Assembly (NCBI GenBank): GCA_964617955.1 | Contig: CAZTXB010000011.1 | Coordinates: forward strand, 1 to 64,000 | Source of the DNA: JABWCE01 sp964617955 | Lineage (GTDB): Bacteria > Bacteroidota > Bacteroidia > NS11-12g > UBA9320 | Direction of reading: 5' to 3' | DNA: 64,000 nucleotides | Part shown: in pieces, positions 45,077 through 53,636 of the stretch | Position numbering within the stretch: the stretch's first letter is position 1 | Layout of the letters: every line of letters starts with the position of its first letter | Program-made: the position numbers and the translations under genes | Notes under the pieces: model-generated | Told to the model about the DNA's origin: nothing | Seen by the model: the letters and a program-made list of their open reading frames with translations, nothing else | The model's database searches: none

Positions 45077-46270
45077 ATGTTGCGAATGAAAAAAATAATC
45101 GGCTTTGTATGCATACTCTTAACTTATAGCGGAATGGGGCAATCCTACCTCTCTGAAGATGACCTTTGGAATTTGGTACTTCAAAATAGTCCAGCACTTA
45201 AGGTGGCGGAATTGAATACCAGAAAAAATATCGAATTGGAGAAAAGCGCATACAATTTTAGCAATCCTGAGTTTTTAATGGAGAGCCCGACCGGCGAATT
45301 TCAAACGTTAGGAGTGATTCAGTCGTTTAATTTTCCAACTGTTTATGTCAACCAAAACAAACTTTTAAAAAAGCAAAGCGCTCTGTCGCGAACTGGAGAA
45401 AAAGCTACACTTGCCGAAGTTAAATTTCGCTTTAAAATACTGTACCTTGATTTTCAATATGCCTCAGCGTTGGTTAAATTTTATAAATCACAAGACAGTT
45501 TATACGAACTGACTAAAAATGCAGCCTTCAGACAATTTGAGGCCGGTCAGATTGATTATTTACAAAAAACATTTGCCGAAACACGGTACAGTGAAATAAA
45601 CAATAAGTACAATGAGGCCAAATCAGATGAAGCCACCTTATTAAATCAGCTTCAATTGTTAACCGGTTTAAGCACAGCCATTGCCATTTCGGGCATTCAA
45701 AAAATTTCAGGTTTCAAAAACCCACTTTTGTTGGGGGATTCCTTACAGAGCACTATGAATTTGACGCTATTGTATGCCAAAGATGTACAGCAAATTAACC
45801 GACAAAATATTTCCTTAGAGAAAAGTAAATTTTTGCCTGGAATTACGGTGGGCTATTTAAATCAAGGAGCTAAAGGCACTCCAAGTGATTTAAGAATCAG
45901 GGCAGGCCTCAGCTTACCACTTTGGTTTTGGCAATACACCTCACAAATCCAATCTGCCAAAACCGCCTTAAAAGTTTCAGAGCAACAATACCAAGAGGAA
46001 AAACAGTCCATCGACATTCAACTCATTAAGGCAAAGGGTGAATTCAAAACCTCGCTGCAAAGTCTAAACTATTACGAAAACAGAGGGCTAAAACAAGCTG
46101 CTGAAATCGTCGCGACTTCGAGTAGATTTTTTGAAAATGGCCGTGAAGATTTTATCACTCATCTTCGTTATTTAAGTGATGCAAATGATATACACCTCCG
46201 ATACATCGACACCCTTAAGAAATACAACCAATCTATTCTAACCATTCAATATTTAACAGGTTCTTTATGA
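45077..46270 (+). CDS. TolC family outer-membrane efflux protein
   Basis: The 397-residue protein has a signal peptide (about 1-22) and two long helical hairpin repeats with heptad patterning (VQNSPALKVAELNTRKN-like start and QSAKTALKVSEQQYQEEK later), typical of TolC/CusC trimeric channels. It is short but within the range for the heavy-metal subgroup. ATG codons at 45077 and 45086 are both possible. The adaptor gene overlaps its stop by four bases (ATGA), so this is the outer channel of the RND efflux complex encoded downstream. Confidence 0.88.
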   Translation: MLRMKKIIGFVCILLTYSGMGQSYLSEDDLWNLVLQNSPALKVAELNTRKNIELEKSAYNFSNPEFLMESPTGEFQTLGVIQSFNFPTVYVNQNKLLKKQSALSRTGEKATLAEVKFRFKILYLDFQYASALVKFYKSQDSLYELTKNAAFRQFEAGQIDYLQKTFAETRYSEINNKYNEAKSDEATLLNQLQLLTGLSTAIAISGIQKISGFKNPLLLGDSLQSTMNLTLLYAKDVQQINRQNISLEKSKFLPGITVGYLNQGAKGTPSDLRIRAGLSLPLWFWQYTSQIQSAKTALKVSEQQYQEEKQSIDIQLIKAKGEFKTSLQSLNYYENRGLKQAAEIVATSSRFFENGREDFITHLRYLSDANDIHLRYIDTLKKYNQSILTIQYLTGSL

Positions 46271-47934
46271 AATTTATGAAGCCTTTTTTCTTAATTTTAA
46301 ATCTCATTTATTTTGTCTGTCCGGGGTTTTCTCATGGGGAAGACGACCATTCCACAACCACCAAAAGTGTCTCGGCGGCATCAGATTATTTTAAAACTGA
46401 AGTCATTTCCGACAAGTATGAATTGCTGTTAAAATACAAACCTCTTAAAATTGGTGAACCGTCGGAACTCATTTTTTTTCTGAGCGATTACACTACAAAC
46501 CAACCCATAGACAAGGCTGAGATAAAAGTGACATGCAATGAAAACCCGGCGATTAAAATTAGCCCAAAACTAAGCGAAGCGGGTATCTACATTGCCACTG
46601 CCGTGTTTCCGGAAATTGCAAAGTACTCTTTCAACGTTAAAATAAATTCTGAAAAGGGTCCTGATTTCCTGGTACTCAAGGGAATCGAAGCAGGCAAAAG
46701 CCTTCCCAATAGTGAACTCAAGGCTGAGGCATCGCTGTTTGCTAACCCCTGGCTCTTGTTTATTTTTGGTTTCTGTGCCGCGTTAATTTTAATTTTTGCG
46801 CTCAGAGGCTTTAAATTCAAAAAGGCGGGTAGCGCTTTATTAACCCTTACCATCCTCTTCGGAACTTACTCAACTTGCAATCAAAAGGCTATTGCCCATG
46901 GTGGAGAAGATCATGGGTCCGGTTCAGGTAAAGGACAGGAATTAGGATCAGATTTGGAAGTTCCAAAAGAAACACAGTTTCTCTTTAAAATATATACCCA
47001 AAAAATAGCCAAATCCGATTTTACCGAGCGAACCAAACTTTTTGGCACCATTATCCCTTCATCCAACGGACAAGCTTCTGTATTTAGCCCACAAAACGGC
47101 AAATTGGTTACCTTAAATGTAGTAGTAGGTCAGGTTGTAAAGAAAGGACAACAACTCGGCGTTGTCGAAATGTCGCTCGACGCCTCCAGTCAAATCAATT
47201 TGCTTGCAGAGAAAAATAATTTAGATGCCGAATTCGAGGCATCCTCAAAAGAGTATAACAGACTTTTGAAAATTCAGGATATCGTTTCGAAAAGAGATTT
47301 TTCGGAAGCAGAAGCGAGATATAGAAAAGCGAAAGAAAACAAGCAACTTTTCGAATCCAAATCGGGCAGACTCTGGCTTTTGAGATCTCCTATTGATGGA
47401 ACAGTCGGGAACTTCACTATGAGTATTGGCGCCTCTATTTCAGCCAATCAACCCATTTTTACCATCACCGATTTGAGCAAAGTTTATGTAGAGGCACAGG
47501 TTTTTGACAAAGATGCCGAAAAAATTCATAGCGATATGCGTTATTTAGTAGAATGCATTAACGACAATCATAAAACAGCCGAAGTCAAATTATTGGCCCT
47601 GGCTCAGAGCATCAATGCCACCAACCAGTCGCAGCGGGTTTTGTTTGAAATGGAAAACAAATCCGGTGAATTTAAAATTGGTGAATTTGTAAATATTAGC
47701 GTTATGGCTGCCTCTCAGTACAGGCAAATAACGGTTAAGAACGAATCGATAGGGGAATTAAATGGCAAACCTATTTTGTTTGTAAAGCACGATGCCGAAT
47801 TATTTCAGCTTAACTATGTAACCACTGGCGAAAACAACGGTTCGCATACCGTAATAACCTCAGGAATATCTGAGGGAGATCGCGTGGTCGATAACTCGAC
47901 CTATCAATTGAAAATGATATATTTAAACCAATAA
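46267..47934 (+). CDS. RND efflux periplasmic adaptor with extra N-terminal domain
   Basis: The 555-residue protein is longer than usual CusB/CzcB adaptors. Residues 1-155 hold a signal peptide, a His/Asp-rich segment (SHGEDDHS) and a beta-sandwich (YtkA/FixH-like). A membrane segment follows (about 163-183), and a second hydrophobic stretch (about 190-208) that ends in GTYSTC, resembling a lipoprotein signal. AHGGEDHGSGSGKG comes next, then the adaptor proper: barrel-sandwich, alpha hairpin (about 310-360) and beta barrel (LLRSPIDGTVGNF). It connects the RND pump to the TolC channel. The His/Asp-rich segments may pick up metal. An ancient fusion is likely. Confidence 0.85.
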   Translation: MKFMKPFFLILNLIYFVCPGFSHGEDDHSTTTKSVSAASDYFKTEVISDKYELLLKYKPLKIGEPSELIFFLSDYTTNQPIDKAEIKVTCNENPAIKISPKLSEAGIYIATAVFPEIAKYSFNVKINSEKGPDFLVLKGIEAGKSLPNSELKAEASLFANPWLLFIFGFCAALILIFALRGFKFKKAGSALLTLTILFGTYSTCNQKAIAHGGEDHGSGSGKGQELGSDLEVPKETQFLFKIYTQKIAKSDFTERTKLFGTIIPSSNGQASVFSPQNGKLVTLNVVVGQVVKKGQQLGVVEMSLDASSQINLLAEKNNLDAEFEASSKEYNRLLKIQDIVSKRDFSEAEARYRKAKENKQLFESKSGRLWLLRSPIDGTVGNFTMSIGASISANQPIFTITDLSKVYVEAQVFDKDAEKIHSDMRYLVECINDNHKTAEVKLLALAQSINATNQSQRVLFEMENKSGEFKIGEFVNISVMAASQYRQITVKNESIGELNGKPILFVKHDAELFQLNYVTTGENNGSHTVITSGISEGDRVVDNSTYQLKMIYLNQ

Positions 47935-47943
47935 AAAAAAGAA

Positions 47944-48924
47944 ATGAAATTAAATTTTAAACACCCACTCCTCCTTGCAGGCCTCACAGCAATTTTTAGT
48001 TTTAATGCATGCAACCGTTCAGGACAAGCAGATGAAACAAAGGCTAGTACAGATTCGATGCGTACTACAAAGCATCATGACAACACCTATGTTTGTCCTA
48101 TGCACCCAGAAATCACGGGAAAGAAAGGCGACGATTGTTCAAAGTGCGGTATGTCATTAGAACCATCTGCTACCGATGAAAGCGCAGAAAAACACAAGTT
48201 AAACTTTAGAACGTCTACTGAGGAAATATTTGAGAATAAACCGGTTGATTTAATTTTTACGCCTGAGAACTTAAATAAAAAAGAGGAGTCGGTAGCCTTG
48301 GAAGTGGTGCACGAGAAAAAAATTCACCTAATCATCACCAGTGAAGATTTGTCTTGGTTCGACCATATCCATCCTGAATACCAGGCCGACGGGTCGTATA
48401 AAGTTGCAGAATCGTTTCCCGGTGGCGGTAAATACTTTCTTTTTGCCGATTACAAACCGGTGAATGGCAAATCGATGGTTGAAAAAATTGAAATTAACGT
48501 AAAAGGTAAAAAGGCAAAAAAGGTAGAATACAGTGCTGCTAATATTAATTGTACAACCGATGGTTACGATGTAAAATTTATCAATGGCAATGAAATGCAA
48601 TCAGGAATTGAGAGTCATATCCTCATCCAGATTGAAAAAAATAAAAAACCCATTGATAAGAAAGAGTTGGAACTTTATTTAGGTGCCAACGCCCATATCG
48701 TTATGATTGGCCTGGATGAGAAGCAATACTTGCATGTGCACCCTGAGGCCGATGATTTTCCGATACACGCCCATACCATCATCAAAAAACCGGGAATTTA
48801 CCGCATGTGGGTTCAATTTCAGACCAATGGAAAAATACACACCGCAAATTTTGTAGTCAATGTTAAAGAAGGCAAAGGGAATGCAAGCTCCCCACATCAC
48901 CATGAAGAGCATGGGGTGAACTAA
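47944..48924 (+). CDS. Heavy-metal-binding-domain lipoprotein of the efflux operon
   Basis: The 326-residue protein has a lipoprotein signal (FSFNAC, Cys23) followed by a heavy-metal-binding domain YVCPMHPEITGKKGDDCSKCGMSL (about residues 50-75, CPMHP and CSKCGM). This is the module found on CusB-like adaptors and CzcA partners. The C-terminal part contains two beta-sandwich repeats with several His (HIHPEY, HVHPEADDFPIHAHTI) that could bind copper. It lies nine bases after the adaptor gene and five before the RND pump gene, so it is probably a periplasmic metal collector for the complex. It ends with HHHEEHG. Confidence 0.85.
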   Translation: MKLNFKHPLLLAGLTAIFSFNACNRSGQADETKASTDSMRTTKHHDNTYVCPMHPEITGKKGDDCSKCGMSLEPSATDESAEKHKLNFRTSTEEIFENKPVDLIFTPENLNKKEESVALEVVHEKKIHLIITSEDLSWFDHIHPEYQADGSYKVAESFPGGGKYFLFADYKPVNGKSMVEKIEINVKGKKAKKVEYSAANINCTTDGYDVKFINGNEMQSGIESHILIQIEKNKKPIDKKELELYLGANAHIVMIGLDEKQYLHVHPEADDFPIHAHTIIKKPGIYRMWVQFQTNGKIHTANFVVNVKEGKGNASSPHHHEEHGVN

Positions 48925-48929
48925 AATTT

Positions 48930-51900
48930 ATGTTAAATCAAATCATCAAGTTTTCCCTTCGGCATCGCCTGTTCGTTATAAGTTTAGCGGCCCTGGTACT
49001 GGTTTATGGTTCGTATACCATGATCCATTTGCCTGTGGATGTATTGCCTGATTTAAACCGTCCAAGGGTGACTTTGTTCCTTGAAGCCAATGGAATGGCT
49101 CCGGAGGAGATTGAGGCTCAGGTAGTATTGCCTGTCGAAGTCGCCCTAAACGGCGCGCCCGGTGTTGAATCCATTAGAAGCAGTTCCGCCATAGGCATTG
49201 GAATGGTCTTTATTGAATTCGGATGGGAGACCGACATCTATAAAGCCAGGCAACTTGTGGCCGAAAAACTCCTCACCGTAAAATTACCTAATGGCATAGT
49301 GCCTGTATTAGGACCTGTGAGTTCGGTTATGGGTCAAATCATGTTGGTTGGCATCAGCTCTGACACGACCAGTCTTTCTGAATTAAGAACCTTAGCCGAC
49401 TTTACCATTCGCAGAAGGCTAATGGCGATAAAGGGCATTTCGCAGGTTATTCCCATTGGAGGGGATCGGAAACAATACCAGGTATTGGTGAGTGGTCGTT
49501 TGCTCAAGCAATTTAATTTGAGCATCGATGATATCGACAAGTCATTGGCCCTGAGCAACAACAATTCGAGTGGTGGGTTTTACGATGCCATGGGCAGTGA
49601 AGTACTCATTAGAAATATCGGAAGAATTGGAAGTCTTGATGATTTAAAAAATACAGTTGTAGCAAACCGCGATGGCTTACCTGTGCTTTTGTCTCAGGTT
49701 GCCGAAGTGAAATTCGGAGCAGCTATAAAGCGCGGAGATGCCAGTATTGATGGAAGCCCCGCCGTGGTACTTACAGTCGAAAAACAGCCCGGAACCAGCA
49801 CGGTTGAGCTTACTGAGGAGGTAGAATTGGCGCTGAAAGAATTACAAAATACACTTCCAAAGGACGTCAAAATCAATCCGGATATTTTTCAGCAAAAATC
49901 ATTTATCGTTAACGCCTTAAAAAATGTTGAACTGGCCTTAAGAGATGGCTTTATCTTAATTGTGATCATTCTCTTTCTTTTTCTTTTAAATTTCAGAACC
50001 ACCCTGATTACGTTAACAGCCATTCCACTTTCTCTTTTAATCACCGCTTTTATTTTTAAAATTTTTGATATTTCAATCAATACCTTGACTTTGGGAGGCT
50101 TGGCTATTGCCATTGGTGAATTGGTGGACGACGCTATTGTGGATGTTGAAAATGTACACCGCCGTATCAGGGAAAACAGGCTGCTGGCATCGCCAAAACC
50201 AGTGCTGCGCGTGGTGTATGAAGCAAGCAGCGAAGTGCGCAACTCCATAGTTTATGCAACCATTATTGTGGTTCTGGTTTTCCTCCCACTTTTTTCAATG
50301 CAAGGAATAGAAGGCAAAATATTTGCTCCTTTAGGTATCGCCTATATCACCTCTATCACAGCTTCGCTCATTGTGTCCCTAACCGTAACTCCAGCCCTAT
50401 GCAGCTACTTGCTGGTGAAAAAAGGCAAATGGAGCAGCGAAAAAGACACAAAGCTGGTTCAATGGCTCAAAAAACAAGATAAACGGCTTTTAAATTTCGG
50501 GTTGTCGAATCCAAACAAAATTATAGGCACCTCATTGCTGCTGATTGTAATTTCAATATCCATTGTGCCATTTTTCGGCACAGAATTTTTACCGCCTTTT
50601 AACGAAGGTTCCTTCACCATCAATCTATCGACACCTTCGGGTACCTCCTTAGAAGAAAGTAATAAGATAGGGAATCTGGCCGAAAATATTTTGCTCAAAG
50701 TACCAGAGGTTCGGTTTGTAAGTCGCAGAACCGGAAGGGCAGAGTTGGACGAGCATGTAGAGCCTGTGAGCAATTCGGAACTGGATGTTGAATTAAATTC
50801 AAACCGCAAGAGAACCATGTTGGAAATACAAGGGGATATCCGCGAAAGGTTGAGCAAATTGAAAGGAGTCAGTGTCAATATTGGTCAACCCATTTCTCAT
50901 AGGTTAGATCATCTACTGTCAGGTGTAAGGGCTCAGGTGGCTATTAAATTATTTGGTAACGATATCAATGATTTGAGAAGCCAGTCCAAGGCCATAAAAA
51001 ATGTTTTAGCCGGGATCGATGGGGTAGTAGACCTACAAATAGAAAAACAGGTGATGGTTCCACAACTGATGATTAAAGTAAAAAGAGAGGCCTTACAGCG
51101 TTATGGAATTCAGGCAGGCAAGGTCACCGAAGATTTGGAAATATTTTACAATGGGAAAGTAGAAGGACAGGTGTTGGATGGGCAAAAAACTTTTGACATT
51201 GTATTGAGGGTGCAACCCGAAGAAAGGTCGAACATTGAAAGCATCAAAAACACCTTAATCAGTTCACCTGAAGGCAATCAAATCCCTCTTCATCAAATAG
51301 CCGAGATTGAATATACCAATTCCATAAACTCCATTTCACATGAAAACACACAACGCCGCATGGTCATTTCATGCAATGTTCAGGGCCGCGATCTTGGTTC
51401 TACAGTGGAAGAAATTCAGGATAAAATAAGTAAAGAGATTAAACTTCCCCAAGGCTTTTTTATAAAATACAGCGGGCAATTTGAAAGCCAGAAGTCGGCA
51501 TCGAGGTTGATGGTTATTTTAGGAATCTTTTCAGTCATAGGAATATTTCTTATTCTGTTTACTTACTTTAAGTCGACCGGCCTTGTACTACAAATCATGT
51601 TTAACATTCCCCTGGCACTCATTGGATCGGTTATGGCCGTGATGTTAACCGGAGGGGTATTTTCAGTGGCAAGTCTTGTAGGCTTTATCACCCTCACCGG
51701 AATTGCCTCCCGCAACGGAATTATGATGATTTCCCATTACATCCATCTCGTAGAAAATGAAGGGGAAGTTTTTGGAAAGAAAATGATCATCAGAGGGTCG
51801 CTTGAGCGCTTAATCCCGGTTTTGATGACCGCCCTGGTGGCAGCACTTGCCCTGGTTCCACTCACTTTAGATGCCCAAGCGGCAGGCAAAGAAATTCTCT

Positions 51901-52049
51901 ATCCTGTAGCAACGGTTATTCTTGGAGGATTGATAAGTTCAACCCTGCTTGATATTTTAGTTACACCTGTGGTATTCTATAAATTTGGTGAAAAGAACTT
52001 CGCAAAATATTATGAGAGAAAAAGGAATAACTCCTTGGATAAAATTTAA
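48930..52049 (+). CDS. RND efflux pump, heavy-metal (CusA/CzcA-like)
   Basis: The 1039-residue inner-membrane pump shows the RND layout: a first membrane helix at about 13-31, a large periplasmic domain, helices 2-6 at about 335-480, a second periplasmic domain, and helices 8-12 at about 855-1010. GGLAIAIGELVDDAIVDVENVHRR in the fourth helix carries the acidic proton-relay residues of the heavy-metal subfamily. Together with the TolC protein, adaptor and metal-binding lipoprotein it should form a proton-driven tripartite exporter. The substrate is inferred to be Cu(I)/Ag(I) from copA next door; CzcA-type divalent export cannot be excluded. Confidence 0.93.
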   Translation: MLNQIIKFSLRHRLFVISLAALVLVYGSYTMIHLPVDVLPDLNRPRVTLFLEANGMAPEEIEAQVVLPVEVALNGAPGVESIRSSSAIGIGMVFIEFGWETDIYKARQLVAEKLLTVKLPNGIVPVLGPVSSVMGQIMLVGISSDTTSLSELRTLADFTIRRRLMAIKGISQVIPIGGDRKQYQVLVSGRLLKQFNLSIDDIDKSLALSNNNSSGGFYDAMGSEVLIRNIGRIGSLDDLKNTVVANRDGLPVLLSQVAEVKFGAAIKRGDASIDGSPAVVLTVEKQPGTSTVELTEEVELALKELQNTLPKDVKINPDIFQQKSFIVNALKNVELALRDGFILIVIILFLFLLNFRTTLITLTAIPLSLLITAFIFKIFDISINTLTLGGLAIAIGELVDDAIVDVENVHRRIRENRLLASPKPVLRVVYEASSEVRNSIVYATIIVVLVFLPLFSMQGIEGKIFAPLGIAYITSITASLIVSLTVTPALCSYLLVKKGKWSSEKDTKLVQWLKKQDKRLLNFGLSNPNKIIGTSLLLIVISISIVPFFGTEFLPPFNEGSFTINLSTPSGTSLEESNKIGNLAENILLKVPEVRFVSRRTGRAELDEHVEPVSNSELDVELNSNRKRTMLEIQGDIRERLSKLKGVSVNIGQPISHRLDHLLSGVRAQVAIKLFGNDINDLRSQSKAIKNVLAGIDGVVDLQIEKQVMVPQLMIKVKREALQRYGIQAGKVTEDLEIFYNGKVEGQVLDGQKTFDIVLRVQPEERSNIESIKNTLISSPEGNQIPLHQIAEIEYTNSINSISHENTQRRMVISCNVQGRDLGSTVEEIQDKISKEIKLPQGFFIKYSGQFESQKSASRLMVILGIFSVIGIFLILFTYFKSTGLVLQIMFNIPLALIGSVMAVMLTGGVFSVASLVGFITLTGIASRNGIMMISHYIHLVENEGEVFGKKMIIRGSLERLIPVLMTALVAALALVPLTLDAQAAGKEILYPVATVILGGLISSTLLDILVTPVVFYKFGEKNFAKYYERKRNNSLDKI

Positions 52050-52169
52050 ATCCTAAGCATTTTATCTATTTTAAATTTTTATGAAGCGAGTCAAGGTTTA
52101 AAACCCATAAGTTGTGCCCTTCCAAGGCTATGATTTGCATTTTGATTATTAAAGCGTCTGACAGCCCAA

Positions 52170-53405
52170 TCAGGCAGAAACAGGTTGCTTATCCAGCGGA
52201 AGCGCTTCTTTCACAAAGTACATGGCCATTTCACCCTTCCCTTTTACGGGTATTTTTCCCCGATACTCAAAGGAGAAGTAATCCTTCACAAGTTTATAAG
52301 TAGTTTCCGAAATATTAAGCGCGCCAATTTCACTGTTGGTCTCCATTCTTGAAGCGATGTTCACAGTATCACCCCAAATGTCGAACTGGAATTTTTTAAC
52401 ACCCACAACCCCTGAAATCACCGGACCTGTGTGGATTCCCAATCTCATTTCAAAATAAAACTTTTTAATCGCGCGCCGCTCCTCTTTTCGTTTTAAAACA
52501 TAATTGCTCATTTCTACAGCCGCCATTACTACATCTATGGGTCGGCATTGTGAAAGGCTGAAGTTTCCGCCAACAGCCATATAGGAATCTCCTATGGTTT
52601 TAATTTTTTCGATATGGTATCTTGAAGTGATTTCGTCAAAAACACCGAAGCAATGGTTTATTTCCTCAACCAATTCTTTGGCCGTAATTGTTTCTGACAA
52701 TTCCGTAAAGTCTTTAAAATCTGTAAACAAAACGGTGGCGTCAATATGGTCTCTCGGTTCAACCATGCCAAATCTTTTCAACTCTTCAGCCACATCTCTT
52801 GGAAGAATATTTAAGAGCAATTCGTCGGAATATTTCTTTTCGATCTTTATGGTGTTAACAAACCAGGCGCAGGTTGCAAAAATGACGGTAAAAGAGGTTC
52901 CCAAATTCATACAATAAAAGAGCTGAATGATGGAATCATTCACTTCCATGGGATGGCCATAAAGAAGGGGCTCGTAAATAGCCGTGATCATAATGCATGC
53001 TATAAAAATTACCATGTATACGATGGCCGGTCTGATGGATGAAAAAATCAATACCCCTAAGGGGGTTAAAAATGCCCAGGCTATAATCATGCCGCTTTGG
53101 TGCATACTGCCAATTGACCATTGACAGACCACCGGAACGATAATGGTTCCCAAAAAAACCGAATGAACGAGTAGGTAATGGTTTCGAAAATAGTGCGAAA
53201 CAAAAATCATAATACCAACCATTAATCCAAAGGCGCCGGCTGCATAAGTAGGAATAACCCAGCCAAAAATGAGATACCATTGAAGGCACCAAATCACTCC
53301 ACAAAAGAACAGAAAGGTTGAAATAATCACCATGAGTTCTTTTTGGAAAACCAAATCAGGTGAATCGCCTTCCTTGGCGGCGTAAAACTTTGCAAACTTG
53401 AACAT
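52170..53405 (-). CDS. Membrane-bound class III adenylate cyclase
   Basis: The 411-residue protein has six membrane segments (about 25-185) and a class III nucleotidyl cyclase domain (about 195-395). Metal-binding Asp229 and Asp273 (LFTDFKDF, GDSYMAVGG) and the transition-state residues Asn349 and Arg353 (NIASRME) are present. Lys269 and Asp342 (KIKTIGD and FDIWGD) form the adenine-selective pair, so ATP is the expected substrate and cAMP the product. It is divergent from the encapsulin gene, whose product carries a cyclic-nucleotide-binding domain, which makes a functional link attractive. Confidence 0.92.
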   Translation of the reverse strand: MFKFAKFYAAKEGDSPDLVFQKELMVIISTFLFFCGVIWCLQWYLIFGWVIPTYAAGAFGLMVGIMIFVSHYFRNHYLLVHSVFLGTIIVPVVCQWSIGSMHQSGMIIAWAFLTPLGVLIFSSIRPAIVYMVIFIACIMITAIYEPLLYGHPMEVNDSIIQLFYCMNLGTSFTVIFATCAWFVNTIKIEKKYSDELLLNILPRDVAEELKRFGMVEPRDHIDATVLFTDFKDFTELSETITAKELVEEINHCFGVFDEITSRYHIEKIKTIGDSYMAVGGNFSLSQCRPIDVVMAAVEMSNYVLKRKEERRAIKKFYFEMRLGIHTGPVISGVVGVKKFQFDIWGDTVNIASRMETNSEIGALNISETTYKLVKDYFSFEYRGKIPVKGKGEMAMYFVKEALPLDKQPVSA

Positions 53406-53504
53406 TACACCCTAGGTAAATTAGAAACTGCGGAAAAGGAGTTTGAAAAAAGGCTTACCATATATATAATTTCGCTTGTCAGATTCAACTTATTTGAAGT
53501 CGAG

Positions 53505-53534
53505 CAAATATAATAATACGGTTGGATTCTCAAA
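53505..53534 (-). promoter_or_regulatory. Candidate promoter for the adenylate cyclase gene
   Basis: On the minus strand TTTG (53534-53531), an 18-base spacer and TATATTTG (53512-53505) match the Bacteroidota pattern exactly. The start codon is about 100 bases downstream. The inverted repeat at 53552-53567 lies just upstream, centred near -60. Confidence 0.6.
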
Positions 53535-53551
53535 AAATATTATTATTGCGT

Positions 53552-53567
53552 GTGTTTAGTTCAACAC
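53552..53567. promoter_or_regulatory. CRP/FNR-like inverted repeat in the cyclase-encapsulin divergent region
   Basis: GTGTT-N6-AACAC has the 5-6-5 geometry of CRP-type sites (compare TGTGA-N6-TCACA), although the half-site differs. It is centred about 60 bases upstream of the predicted cyclase transcription start, which is the usual position of a class I activator site. Binding by a Crp/Fnr protein is a hypothesis. Confidence 0.3.
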
Positions 53568-53570
53568 TTT

Positions 53571-53587
53571 TTAGTTTCTGAAACTAA
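53571..53587. promoter_or_regulatory. Perfect palindrome 50 bases before the encapsulin start
   Basis: TTAGTTTC-T-GAAACTAA is an 8-base inverted repeat around a single base. It could be an operator for a dimeric regulator or, if transcribed, a hairpin in the encapsulin mRNA leader. It does not fall in a T-rich terminator context. Confidence 0.45.
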
Positions 53588-53636
53588 GAAAAGTTTTAAT
53601 TAGCATACATGTCATTTCATCTCTAACATTAAAAAA

